Source: Camelimonas lactis (GTDB taxonomy: Bacteria; Pseudomonadota; Alphaproteobacteria; Rhizobiales; Beijerinckiaceae). Taken from it: DNA of 64,000 nucleotides. Each line of letters begins with the position of its first letter. Position 1 is the first letter of the stretch. Of the stretch, positions 38,446-46,645 are shown one piece after another. A model generated the notes under the pieces. It was not told where the DNA came from. It saw only the letters and a program-made list of their open reading frames with translations, and made no database searches. The translations under genes were made by a program, and so were the position numbers. Location: positions 124,001-188,000 of the forward strand of contig NZ_SLWL01000005.1 of assembly GCF_004342915.1 (NCBI RefSeq). The letters run 5' to 3'.

Positions 38446-38661
38446 CTACCAGGCCTGGGCGGCCTCCGCATAGGCCCGCTCCAGCATGCTCAGGCAGGCA
38501 TTGGCCTGTTCGCGGGCCTCGGGCCTGTCGCACATTCCGGCGATGTCGCGTAAGTCGCGGATCGCCACGTCGAGCGCCGTCATCAGGTCGATGTCCTCGT
38601 CGTTGTCGATGACAGGATTTTCGAACCGCGGCCGCATGCGGAACTGTACGACATTGCCCAT
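38446..38661 (-). CDS. Small conserved hypothetical protein (71 aa)
   Basis: Predicted 71-residue soluble protein starting MGNVVQFRMRPRFENP, with an acidic centre (DNDEDIDLMTALDVAIRD) and an amphipathic C-terminal helix. It has two cysteines and no membrane segment. Starts at 38670 and 38709 are also open; GGATGAG lies suitably before 38661. The VVQF-x-RP opening is one I recall from short unnamed alphaproteobacterial proteins. It is on the opposite strand to both neighbours. Function unknown. Confidence 0.6.
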   Translation of the reverse strand: MGNVVQFRMRPRFENPVIDNDEDIDLMTALDVAIRDLRDIAGMCDRPEAREQANACLSMLERAYAEAAQAW

Positions 38662-38873
38662 GATACTCATCCGGGTGATACGCGCGAATCGAAGCGTTCG
38701 CGCCATCATTTCGCCACGGGCCGGTTAACCGTGAATTACGATAATCACGGGCTTCCGGGGACAAGTCAGGACAGGCGCTTGATCTGTTGCGCGACTTGCT
38801 GCGCGCCGGTTTCCACCTGAGAAGAATGTCGCAAGCCATCGCGCGGTCGTCAGCAGCGAACGGGAGAACACCG

Positions 38874-39299
38874 ATGCGTATCAGACAGGGATCAGGCGTC
38901 ATCGCGGCCATGTTGCTGGCCGCCGGAGGGATTTCCGCAGCGGCGGCGCAATGGGCGCCCGCAACCTCCTGCGACCGTTTTGGCGGCGGCGAATTGCAGG
39001 CCTGCCTGGCAAAAGCGCTGCCCCGGGCTGACGCGGCGCTCAACGACGCCTGGCGCAAGGCGCTGGCCACCGTCGAAAACAACGCCAGCCTTGGCGCCGC
39101 CGACCGGGCGGCGTGGCGGGACAATCTGCTGGCGTCGCAACGGGCGTGGCTGGCGTTCCGCGACGCCAACTGCAAGTTTGAGCTGATCGCCGCTGAATGG
39201 AGCAACGGCAGCGGCGCCACGCCGGCGCAGCAGGCCTGCGTGCTCAGCCTGACGCTGCAACGGGCCAGTGAACTGACCCGGCGCTACACATCGAACTGA
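38874..39299 (+). CDS. Secreted LprI-like (DUF1311) protein
   Basis: 141-residue exported protein with a signal peptide (VIAAMLLAAGGISAAAA, cleavage near residue 26). The mature part matches the lysozyme-inhibitor LprI N-terminal/DUF1311 pattern. It has a first Cys followed by LQACLAK, LNDAWRKALAT, LASQRAWLAFRDANCKFE and a final Cys in QQACVLSLTLQRA, so four cysteines and the RAWLAFRDANC signature. The prototype inhibits host lysozyme, but most family members are uncharacterised. GGGAG precedes the ATG at 38874; a longer open frame upstream is not credible. Confidence 0.85.
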   Translation: MRIRQGSGVIAAMLLAAGGISAAAAQWAPATSCDRFGGGELQACLAKALPRADAALNDAWRKALATVENNASLGAADRAAWRDNLLASQRAWLAFRDANCKFELIAAEWSNGSGATPAQQACVLSLTLQRASELTRRYTSN

Positions 39300-39532
39300 A
39301 ATCAGCTGCTGGAAAAAGAGCGGCCGGGAGAAAGCGGGCCAAAGGCTCATCGCTTCCGTCCCGGCCTGAGCCCGTGACGTCCAGGAGATGCGGCGGACCT
39401 GAGCATCGCCGGGCTGTTCCGTGCATGGGGCAGCGAGCGTCCCGCCGCCTGTCACGCTTGTCCACACCCTAACGCGCCGCGCGCGGATTGCAATGGCGAA
39501 TCGCGAACCTGCGCTTCCCGGTCACGCTTGCC

Positions 39533-39904
39533 TCAGGCTGGCCCGGCGTAATTCTGCACCGCCTCGAGGAACTTGCCGACAGAGATCGGCTTGGACAGAT
39601 AGCCCTCGCAGCCGCCTTCGCGGATTCGCTCCTCATCCCCCTTCATCGCGAAGGCGGTGACGGCGATGACAGGGATGTGCTTCAACGCCGGATCTTCCTT
39701 GATCCAGCGCGTCACCTCCAGCCCGGAAACGTCCGGCAACTGGATGTCCATCAAAATGAGATCCGGCTTGTGGGCGCGCGCCAGCTCCAGGGCCTCGGAG
39801 CCCTGGGCGGTCTTCAGCGTCTGGTAGCCATGCGCCTCCAGCAGATCGCCAAAGAGCTTCATGTTCAGCTCATTATCCTCGACAATGAGTATGGTCTTGC
39901 TCAT
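39533..39904 (-). CDS. divK: Single-domain response regulator DivK
   Basis: Cell-cycle response regulator of alphaproteobacteria. Phosphorylated DivK binds the kinases PleC, DivJ and DivL to control CtrA and asymmetric division. It is 123 residues, a receiver only. It has acidic Glu9-Asp10, phospho-acceptor Asp53 ([13 protein letters not shown]), the switch [12 protein letters not shown] and Lys in YLSKPISVG. The usual partner pleD is not adjacent. It is divergent from the DUF3572 gene, with five 16-bp tandem repeats in between. Confidence 0.94.
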   Translation of the reverse strand: MSKTILIVEDNELNMKLFGDLLEAHGYQTLKTAQGSEALELARAHKPDLILMDIQLPDVSGLEVTRWIKEDPALKHIPVIAVTAFAMKGDEERIREGGCEGYLSKPISVGKFLEAVQNYAGPA

Positions 39905-39957
39905 CCGCGACGATCCAATGTGAGGTTCCTGGAACGGAAGTGGCCAGGGTTAAGCCC

Positions 39958-40037
39958 GGCCGAAGTAACGCCTGGCCAAAGTAACGCCTGGCCAAAGTGA
40001 CGCCTGGCCGAAGCGACGCCTGGTCAAAGTGACGCCC
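39958..40037. repeat. Five tandem 16-bp repeats between divK and the DUF3572 gene
   Basis: Consensus GGCCAAAGTGACGCCT, five contiguous units at 39958, 39974, 39990, 40006 and 40022, each with zero to three changes, followed by a partial GGCCA. The period is exact. It lies 54 bases upstream of the divK start and 45 upstream of the DUF3572 start. Confidence 0.92.
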
Positions 40038-40082
40038 GGCCACCGTCAACCTATGGTCTCAACCCTGAACGAAAGACAAACA

Positions 40083-40403
40083 ATGCTGATTCCGCGCGAA
40101 AAAGACACGGTCCAGAAACGCGGCGCCCCAGACCCCGCCGCCCTCGCCATCCAGGCCTTGGGTTTTCTGGCCGAAGATGAAGAGCGGCTTGGCGATTTTC
40201 TCGCCCTGTCCGGCCTGACGGTCGACGGGCTGCGGGCCGCCGCCGGCAAGCCGGATTTCCTGATCGCGGTGCTGGAGCACCTGTTGCAGGATGAGATGAT
40301 GGTGATGGCCTTCGCCGCCAGCGCCGGCGTCGATCCGGCCAGCATCGCCCCGGCCTGCCGCAAGCTGATGCCTGACGCCGGCCAGCGGCCGGTGGACGCG
40401 TAG
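40083..40403 (+). CDS. DUF3572 family protein
   Basis: 106-residue soluble protein of the DUF3572 family: ALAIQALGFLAEDEERLGDF, LSGLTVDGLRAAAGKPDFL, LLQDEMMVMAFAASAGVDP. It looks all-helical. The family is confined mainly to alphaproteobacteria, commonly beside divK, and its function is unknown. The ATG at 40083 has GAAAG upstream; earlier starts run into the tandem repeat region. dinB follows 35 bp later on the same strand. Confidence 0.85.
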   Translation: MLIPREKDTVQKRGAPDPAALAIQALGFLAEDEERLGDFLALSGLTVDGLRAAAGKPDFLIAVLEHLLQDEMMVMAFAASAGVDPASIAPACRKLMPDAGQRPVDA

Positions 40404-40438
40404 CCGGACCATTGCCCGCCACCGGTTATCATGCGCCC

Positions 40439-41752
40439 ATGCCGCACCAGTCGATAGCTTCATTCGGGCTTTGCCGCGATTGCCTTGGCCGCACGCCGCC
40501 GCCGCCCCCGCCGGGACGCCGCTGGCGTTGCCGCGCCTGCGGCGGTCCGCGCGTCGTTACGCACCCGGAACTGGACCAGCTGACCATCGCCCATATCGAC
40601 TGTGACGCGTTTTACGCCTCGGTGGAGAAACGCGACCGGCCAGAGCTGGCCGACCAGCCGGTGATCATTGGCGGCGGCAAGCGCGGCGTCGTCTCCACCG
40701 CCTGCTATGTGGCGCGCATGTCGGGCGTGCGTTCGGCCATGCCGATGTTCCAGGCGTTGAAGCTGTGCCCCGACGCGGTGGTGATCCGCCCCGACATGGC
40801 CCGCTACGTCGCCGTTGGCCGGCAAATCCGCGCCATGATGCGCGAGTTGACGCCGCTGGTGGAGCCCCTGTCCATCGACGAAGCGTTTCTGGACCTCGCC
40901 GGCACCGAACGGCTGCACCATGGCTCGCCGGCGGAAAGCCTGGCCCGGCTGGCGCAACGCATCGAGACGGAGGTCGGCGTCACCGTCTCCGTTGGCCTGT
41001 CCTACAACAAGTTTCTCGCCAAGGTGGCGTCAGATCTGGACAAGCCGCGCGGCTTCTCGGTCATCGGTCAGGCCGAGGCGGTGGCGTTTCTTGGGCCAAA
41101 ACCCGTATCCCTGATCCACGGCGTCGGGGCCGTGGCGCGCAAAAACCTGGAAAGCCGGGGTTATCGGCTGATCTCGGACCTGCGCGCCGCCTCGCCGGCA
41201 ACCCTCGCCAGCCTGTTCGGCAAGGAAGGCCTGCGCCTCTCCCAGCTCGCGCACGGGGTCGACCATCGCAAGGTGACGCCGGAGCGCCCCACCAAATCCA
41301 TCTCGGCGGAAACCACGCTGGAGGAGGACATCGCCGATCTCACCTCCCTTGAGCCGTTGCTCTGGCGGCTGTGTGAGAAGGTGTCCAGCCGCCTGAAGGC
41401 AGCGAACCTGGCCACGGCCGGCGTCACGCTGAAGCTGAAAACCGCCGACTTCCGCCTCGTCACCCGCACCCGCGCCGGCTTTCCGCCCACCCAGCTTGCC
41501 CGGCGGTTGTACGAGCCGGCCCATGCCCTGCTGCAACAGGAATGCGCCGCCCATCGCGGACGCCAGGCATGGCGGCTGCTCGGCGTTGGCGCCAGCGATC
41601 TGAAACCGGGCGAGGATGCGGACCAGGGCGACCTCGCCGACCAGACGGCGCGCCGCGACGCCAGCGCCGAGCACGCCATCGACGCCCTGCGCAGCCGCTT
41701 TGGCGACAAGGCGGTGTTTCGCGGCATCAGCCTGCGCCACAAGCGGCCCTGA
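40439..41752 (+). CDS. dinB: DNA polymerase IV with N-terminal zinc-ribbon extension
   Basis: Y-family translesion polymerase, 437 residues. Catalytic motifs are AHIDCDAFYASVE and SIDEAFLDL, with the helix-hairpin-helix thumb (PVSLIHGVGAVARKNL) and the little-finger domain near 290-390. Before the polymerase lies a 50-residue extension with CRDC (12-15) and CRAC (31-34) around a Pro run, a probable zinc ribbon. It is common in rhizobial Pol IV and absent from E. coli DinB. The C-terminus keeps an IDALRSRFGDKAVFRG ending. A TTG nine codons upstream is the alternative start. Confidence 0.94.
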   Translation: MPHQSIASFGLCRDCLGRTPPPPPPGRRWRCRACGGPRVVTHPELDQLTIAHIDCDAFYASVEKRDRPELADQPVIIGGGKRGVVSTACYVARMSGVRSAMPMFQALKLCPDAVVIRPDMARYVAVGRQIRAMMRELTPLVEPLSIDEAFLDLAGTERLHHGSPAESLARLAQRIETEVGVTVSVGLSYNKFLAKVASDLDKPRGFSVIGQAEAVAFLGPKPVSLIHGVGAVARKNLESRGYRLISDLRAASPATLASLFGKEGLRLSQLAHGVDHRKVTPERPTKSISAETTLEEDIADLTSLEPLLWRLCEKVSSRLKAANLATAGVTLKLKTADFRLVTRTRAGFPPTQLARRLYEPAHALLQQECAAHRGRQAWRLLGVGASDLKPGEDADQGDLADQTARRDASAEHAIDALRSRFGDKAVFRGISLRHKRP

Positions 41753-41754
41753 GG

Positions 41755-42129
41755 TCAGGGTTTCGAGGCAAGCGCGGCGCGCAGGGCCTCCGCCACCGCC
41801 CGCGCCCCAAAACATCTGAAGCGGAAAACGCCGCCCTGGTGGCTTACGGCGACGATCTTCGTCACCCAGCCGCCTTCCAGCTCCACCGCGTCAATGCTGG
41901 AGAGAGGAATGCGGACAGGCGCGATATTCTCCTGCAACATCCGGTTCAGGCCGTTGGCTTCAAAACCGATGGCCGCGTTGTCGATATGGAGGCGGCCGCC
42001 AACCCACAGGCCGCCCATGCGCCTGCGCATCCGGTCCACGGCCGGCGCCGTCGCAAAGGCGGCGCCTTGCGCATTGAGCGATGCGCCCGCGTATAGTGCG
42101 TTGCATGGCTTGCTGATCTGCCCCCCCAA
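41755..42129 (-). CDS. Conserved hypothetical protein with a PH/GRAM-like pattern (124 aa)
   Basis: Uncharacterised 124-residue protein. The centre, GLWVGGRLHIDNAAIGFEA then NIAPVRIPLSSIDAVELEGG and KIVAVSHQGGVFRFRCFGA, reads as alternating beta strands ending in a helix, the layout of PH/GRAM-like domains. This is pattern reading only. The reading frame begins with TTG at 42129, behind GGGGAGG; a later ATG inside would remove about 33 residues. It is convergent with dinB, whose stop is two bases away. No function can be assigned. Confidence 0.6.
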   Translation of the reverse strand: MGGQISKPCNALYAGASLNAQGAAFATAPAVDRMRRRMGGLWVGGRLHIDNAAIGFEANGLNRMLQENIAPVRIPLSSIDAVELEGGWVTKIVAVSHQGGVFRFRCFGARAVAEALRAALASKP

Positions 42130-42284
42130 GAACGGCCTCCCCCGAATGAAAATTTCCTGAACGAGGATCCCCTGGCGTCGAATGGAGCCTGCCCCCTTCG
42201 CATCATTCCCCGCGCTGGCGCGTGGCCGCTTTTCCCGGAACCGACGACGGCGTCTGACGAAACGCCGTCATCCAGGCCCGTCCC

Positions 42285-43196
42285 CTACTTCCTGCCATTG
42301 GCGCAGGCGCCGGTCCCACGCTGCTCCAGGTCGCGCAATTCGCCGCGGATGGAAAAATCGCCGTAGTTCATGCGCATGGAGCCGCTGACGCCGTTCTCAT
42401 AAAGATCGAAGGCGATGGCGTAGATCGGCGTGCGTTCGCCACTACCGGGCGTGTAGTAGGACACGCTGACCGGCCAGCGGTCCACCTTGTCCAGACCGGC
42501 CTTGCGCGCCGCGGCCTCAATCGGCCGGTCTGGCGAAGCGGGCGCCTTTTTGCCGATGACGACGAAGGTGTCGAACACCTTGGCCCCATCCTCCGCCGCG
42601 TCATACAGCTTCACAGCCAGCGTGCTTTCGCCGGCCCGCGCCGCGGCGATGATGCGTTGCAGGTGCCCCGAGGGAAAGGCGATCGGCCCGGCCGCCTCGA
42701 AAGTCTTGCGCTCGGGCCTGGTCAGGTTGACGGAAATGCCGGCGTCGTCGGCCGCGCCATTGCGCTTCGCCACGCCCTGCACCCGCTCGTCCGCATCGCC
42801 GCGCGCCGTATCCTGGCGGAAACGGAAGCTGGAGCCATCGGCGTCCTCGTGGGTGGCGGAGCGGATGTCGATCTGCTGGGCCTCCCCTTCCTGACGCTCC
42901 AGAATCGCCAGCTGGCGGAAATCCAGGCTGTAGCCGGCGCAGGCGTCGCCAGAGAACTCATAGGCAATGCGGCCGCTGACGCCGGTGACAGCGCGGCTGC
43001 CGCTGCTGTCGGCGAGGGTAAGATCATAAACAGCCCGATGCGGCGCCAGCGGCATGGGAGCCCCGCCGCCAGCTGGCGCGGCGGCAAAGGCGCCGCTTCC
43101 GGCCAGCGCCAGGACCAGCAATCCCAGACCGGTCGCCCTGACGCCGGGCGCCCGGGCGGCGCGCGAGGAGATGGCCGCAACGTGTTTCGTGCTCAT
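42285..43196 (-). CDS. eipB: Envelope integrity protein EipB (DUF1849)
   Basis: Periplasmic DUF1849 protein, 303 residues. EipB of Brucella folds as a beta-spiral and supports cell-envelope integrity. Residues 1-40 are a signal peptide. The mature start has PHRAVYDLTLADSSGS and the core contains GRIAYEFSGDACAGYSLDFR. The end has YAIAFDLYENGVSGSMRMNYGDFSI. Two cysteines only, Cys86 and Cys298, match the internal disulphide described for the family. The ATG at 43196 has GGAG upstream. It is transcribed alone, divergent from the RidA gene. Confidence 0.9.
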   Translation of the reverse strand: MSTKHVAAISSRAARAPGVRATGLGLLVLALAGSGAFAAAPAGGGAPMPLAPHRAVYDLTLADSSGSRAVTGVSGRIAYEFSGDACAGYSLDFRQLAILERQEGEAQQIDIRSATHEDADGSSFRFRQDTARGDADERVQGVAKRNGAADDAGISVNLTRPERKTFEAAGPIAFPSGHLQRIIAAARAGESTLAVKLYDAAEDGAKVFDTFVVIGKKAPASPDRPIEAAARKAGLDKVDRWPVSVSYYTPGSGERTPIYAIAFDLYENGVSGSMRMNYGDFSIRGELRDLEQRGTGACANGRK

Positions 43197-43679
43197 GAAT
43201 GCTCCATGATAGGCATGGCCAGAACCGGACCGCACTGTCCCCTGCGCCCGTCTCCCGGGCCGGGCCCTTGCGTCGAACGCAGCCCCTGCGCCCGTATACC
43301 CCTGGCGCGGAAGGCGGGAAACCGTTCACCTGGCGAGGCTGGCGCAAGGACCCGTTCATATGGAAGCGGATTCGTGCTCCAGCCATTGATCTGACGTGTT
43401 TTCCTGACGCAAACTGACATCCGGCGCGCCCGAAGCCCCCCGGCGCCAGAACCGGATCGGCGCCGGCCAGCCCCCGCTCTTCTGCAGGCGCGGACCAGCT
43501 GACGATACGGCAAATCATACAAACCGGGCATAATCTGGATTCATGCCGCCAGATCCCGCCGCGCCAGGCTTCGGCGCCCCCGAAACGGCGCCTTGCCCCC
43601 GGGGCGTGCAAGCCGCGCCCGCATGGTGATCAGGCGTCAGGCCGGGCAAAGGACCGGTGACCGATGGAGCGAGTTTCAG
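43197..43679. other. Divergent intergenic region eipB / RidA gene
   Basis: 483 bp between divergent genes. No ORF with support, no hairpin terminator and no clear promoter found. Both promoters should lie here. Confidence 0.45.
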
Positions 43680-44156
43680 ATGACCATGAGCAAGGTTGAA
43701 CAGCGTCTTGCGGCGCTCGGCGTTACCCTGCCGGCGCCGGCGGCGCCTATCGCCAATTACACGCCCTTTGTTCGCGCCGGATCGCTTGTCATTATTTCAG
43801 GCCAGCTTTGCCTTGGGCCCGAAGGCAAGATTGCCCCGCAACATGTGGGCCGCGTCGGCGCCGGCGTCAGCGCGGCCGACGCCGCCAGCGCGGCGCGCCT
43901 GTGCGCCATTAACGTACTGGCCCAATTGCGCGCCTGCATCGGCGACCTCGACCGGACTTTGCGCTGCCTGCGCCTCGGCGGCTTTATCAACGCCGCGCCA
44001 GACTTCGACGCCCTGGCCGGCGTCATGAACGGCGCCTCCGATTTCATGGTGGAAGCGCTTGGCGACGCCGGCCGGCACGCCCGCTCCACCGTCGGCGTGG
44101 CGTCGCTGCCGCTGTCCGCCGTGGTGGAGGTCGAGGGCATGTTCGAGGTCCGGTGA
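43680..44156 (+). CDS. RidA/YjgF-family protein (YjgH/TdcF-like subgroup)
   Basis: 158-residue protein of the RidA superfamily: ISGQLCLGPEGK, then AARLCAINVLAQLRACIGDLD, LGGFINAAPDF, and the ending ARSTVGVASLPLSAVVEVEGMFEV. RidA proper hydrolyses reactive enamines from PLP enzymes using a conserved Arg. The Arg in ARSTVGVASLP fits that position. This longer form belongs to the CD02199-like subgroup, whose role is less certain. The stop codon overlaps the GTG of the next gene. Confidence 0.87.
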   Translation: MTMSKVEQRLAALGVTLPAPAAPIANYTPFVRAGSLVIISGQLCLGPEGKIAPQHVGRVGAGVSAADAASAARLCAINVLAQLRACIGDLDRTLRCLRLGGFINAAPDFDALAGVMNGASDFMVEALGDAGRHARSTVGVASLPLSAVVEVEGMFEVR

Positions 44157-45358
44157 CTGTCATGGTCCAACCGCCAGCGGAACACGGGAAAGCGACCGGC
44201 GGCGCCGGCGGCGGCGACTTCACGGTGCGCGTCGCCTCCGCCATGGCGGATATTGACGCGGCGGCGTGGGATGCCTGCGCCGGCGGCGATAATCCCTTCG
44301 TCAGTCACGCCTTTCTCAATGCGCTGGAGCAATCCGGCTCCGCCAGCGCAGAAACCGGCTGGCTGCCGTTGCACCTGGTGGTGGAAGGAGCCGGGCAGAG
44401 CCTGCTGGCGGCCGCGCCCTGCTATCTCAAATCCCATTCACAGGGCGAATATGTCTTCGATCACGGCTGGGCCGATGCGTTCGAGCGGGCCGGCGGCGCC
44501 TATTACCCCAAATTGCAGGTGTGCGCGCCATTCACGCCGGTGACCGGCCCGCGCCTGCTGGCGCGCCCAGGGACACACGCCCCCGCTGCGCGATCCGCGT
44601 TGATAAAAGGTCTTGTGGCCCTGCGACGCCAGACGGGGGCCTCATCCGTCCACGTCACCTTTCCGTTGCATGACGAATGGCGCCTGCTCGGCGATAACGG
44701 CTTTTTGTTGCGCCGCGATCAGCAGTTTCACTGGTTCAATGAGGGGTACGCCAGCTTCGACGATTTTCTCGGCGGTCTGGCGGCGCGCAAGCGCAAGGCG
44801 ATCCGCCGAGAACGGCGCGACGCCCTGGCGGACGGCGTCACCATCGTCCAGCTCACCGGCGCCGACATTACGGCCGATGCCTGGGAGGCCTTTTTCACCT
44901 TTTACCAGGACACCGGGTCGCGCAAATGGGGCCGTCCCTACCTCACGCGGGATTTCTACCGCCGCATCGCCGCCAGCATGGCCGACAGGGTGTTGCTGGT
45001 GATGGCGCGCCGCGACGGCCGCTATATCGCCGGGGCCATCAATTTCCTTGGCCCGGACGCCATCTATGGCCGCCACTGGGGTTGCATCGAGGACCATCCC
45101 TTCCTGCATTTCGAGGTCTGCTATTACCAGGCCATCGATTACGCCATCAGCCACGGCCTTGCCCGCGTGGAGGCTGGCGCCCAGGGCGAACACAAGCTGG
45201 CGCGCGGCTACCGGCCGGTCGCCACCTTCTCTGCCCACGACATCGCCCATCCGGGTCTGAAGCGGGCGATCGCCGAATTCCTGGAGCGTGAAGGCCGTTA
45301 TGTGGACGCCGCAAAGGCGGAACTGGAGAGCATGCTGCCCTTCCGCCACGGCGACTGA
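44153..45358 (+). CDS. COG3146-family (DUF482) N-acyltransferase, FemAB/GNAT-like
   Basis: 401-residue predicted acyltransferase. It shows NPFVSHAFLNALEQSGS near the start, then YVFDHGWADAFERAGGAYYPKLQVC. The mid-region is FLGGLAARKRKAIRRERRDA, and later WGRPYLTRDFYRRI and YGRHWGCIEDHPFLHFEVCYYQAIDYA. These are the hallmarks of the COG3146 family, predicted to be peptidoglycan-branching or lipid-linked N-acyltransferases. No product is proven. The start is GTG at 44153, overlapping the RidA stop, so translation is coupled. Confidence 0.85.
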   Translation: MTVMVQPPAEHGKATGGAGGGDFTVRVASAMADIDAAAWDACAGGDNPFVSHAFLNALEQSGSASAETGWLPLHLVVEGAGQSLLAAAPCYLKSHSQGEYVFDHGWADAFERAGGAYYPKLQVCAPFTPVTGPRLLARPGTHAPAARSALIKGLVALRRQTGASSVHVTFPLHDEWRLLGDNGFLLRRDQQFHWFNEGYASFDDFLGGLAARKRKAIRRERRDALADGVTIVQLTGADITADAWEAFFTFYQDTGSRKWGRPYLTRDFYRRIAASMADRVLLVMARRDGRYIAGAINFLGPDAIYGRHWGCIEDHPFLHFEVCYYQAIDYAISHGLARVEAGAQGEHKLARGYRPVATFSAHDIAHPGLKRAIAEFLEREGRYVDAAKAELESMLPFRHGD

Positions 45359-45471
45359 AACCGGCGGAAAAGCCGGATACGCTTGACCGGGCCTGCGATG
45401 CTTGCCACATCTGCCAGCCAACGACCTGGAGCGCCCGCCATGAACGCGGGAGCGCTTCTGCTGGGGGCATC

Positions 45472-45897
45472 ATGGCGGCTTACGATCCCAAGAACATTTT
45501 CGCGGCAATCCTCAAGGGGCAACTGCCCAGCCACAAGGTCTATGAGGATGAACTGACCTACGCCTTCATGGACATCATGCCGCGCGCCGATGGCCATGTG
45601 CTGGTGATTCCCAAGGCGCCGTCCCGCAACATTCTGGACATGGAGCCGGAAGACCTCGCCGCCGTGGCCCGCACCATCAAGAAGGTGGCGCTGGCGGCGC
45701 GTGAGACATTCAAGGCCGATGGCATTACCATCCTGCAGGCCAATGAAGCGGCCGGCGGCCAGGTGGTGTTCCACACCCACTTCCACGTGTTGCCGCGCTG
45801 GAACGGCGTGCCGCTGCGCCCCGCCGCCCAGGAGGTGGCCAAGCCCGACCTGCTCGCCGCCCAGGCCGCGCAACTGCGCAAGGCCCTCGACGGCTGA
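45472..45897 (+). CDS. HIT-family nucleotide hydrolase (Hint-like)
   Basis: 141-residue histidine-triad protein. The catalytic loop is His101-x-His103-x-His105 in FHTHFHVLPRW. The N-terminal part has NIFAAILKGQLPSHKVYEDE and AFMDIMPRADGHVLVIPK. Such proteins hydrolyse nucleoside phosphoramidates such as AMP-lysine. The conserved start follows a GGGGGC ribosome site. It is 113 bp downstream of the acyltransferase and probably expressed separately. Confidence 0.92.
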   Translation: MAAYDPKNIFAAILKGQLPSHKVYEDELTYAFMDIMPRADGHVLVIPKAPSRNILDMEPEDLAAVARTIKKVALAARETFKADGITILQANEAAGGQVVFHTHFHVLPRWNGVPLRPAAQEVAKPDLLAAQAAQLRKALDG

Positions 45898-46191
45898 CAG
45901 GGCCCCTGACGGCCGGGCGGCGTTGACTGGCGGGATGCCGCGCGTCCCCCGTGCTCCTGAAGCGCCAGCCCTCCCACGGGAAGATGCGCCTTGCGCAGGT
46001 TCTGCGTTTTCCTGCGCATCATGGCCCGGCGCGCATCCCGCCTGGCCACAGCAATCAACAAATACCCTGTTAAATTAATGTCTTACGCCAGATTCCCGAC
46101 GCAGGACTGCATGTCTGCGACACACTTGCGGCCAGGGCGGCCCTGATAAGACCTGCGAAGTCCAGGGCCCGTCGCCTGGCTCGCGGCCGCG

Positions 46192-46389
46192 TCAATGATA
46201 TTTGTTGAGGATCGTCTGCACCGCCTGGATGACCTGGCCGATCGGCTCCTCGAAAGCTGTGTAGAGATAGGTTCCGGCCAGCCAGACGCCGATCAGCAGC
46301 GGCGGCGCCACGATCCAGCCGAGGATTTCTTCGAACCGCTTGCGTCTGCGACGGCGCTCGCGACGCGCTTCATTCCAGGCGCCCATCAT
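46192..46389 (-). CDS. Small membrane protein (65 aa)
   Basis: Predicted protein of 65 residues with a strongly basic N-terminus (RRERRRRRKRFEEI) and one hydrophobic helix (WIVAPPLLIGVWLAGTYLY), ending in an amphipathic segment. The basic-inside rule puts the N-terminus in the cytoplasm. The start is uncertain: two ATGs (46389, 46386) and a GTG (46410) are open, and the GGGGGG before them serves poorly. It lies between HIT and clpA genes. Nothing further can be said of function. Confidence 0.5.
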   Translation of the reverse strand: MMGAWNEARRERRRRRKRFEEILGWIVAPPLLIGVWLAGTYLYTAFEEPIGQVIQAVQTILNKYH

Positions 46390-46645
46390 TCCCCCGACAG
46401 ATCTGCACACGAAGCGTAACGTTCACGACCGCAGTCTGAACGGTGGAGCACGCCTCCTGCCAAACAACAAAAGCCAACCGGTCACGGCAAGGGCGCGACC
46501 GTTCGCATCCGCCATGCCTGGAGCAGGTTGACGGCAAATGGAAGAGGCTGGCGCATGCAAGCTGCAAAAAACTTCACGCAAGGGAGCGACGTCCCGCCCC
46601 GAAACCGGGCGTCGGCGCCGGCGTTACGCCAGCGCCGCATCCTGC

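Noticed and set aside
39958-40042. CRISPR array
   Set aside because: The 16-bp units are contiguous with no spacers, and no cas gene is present.
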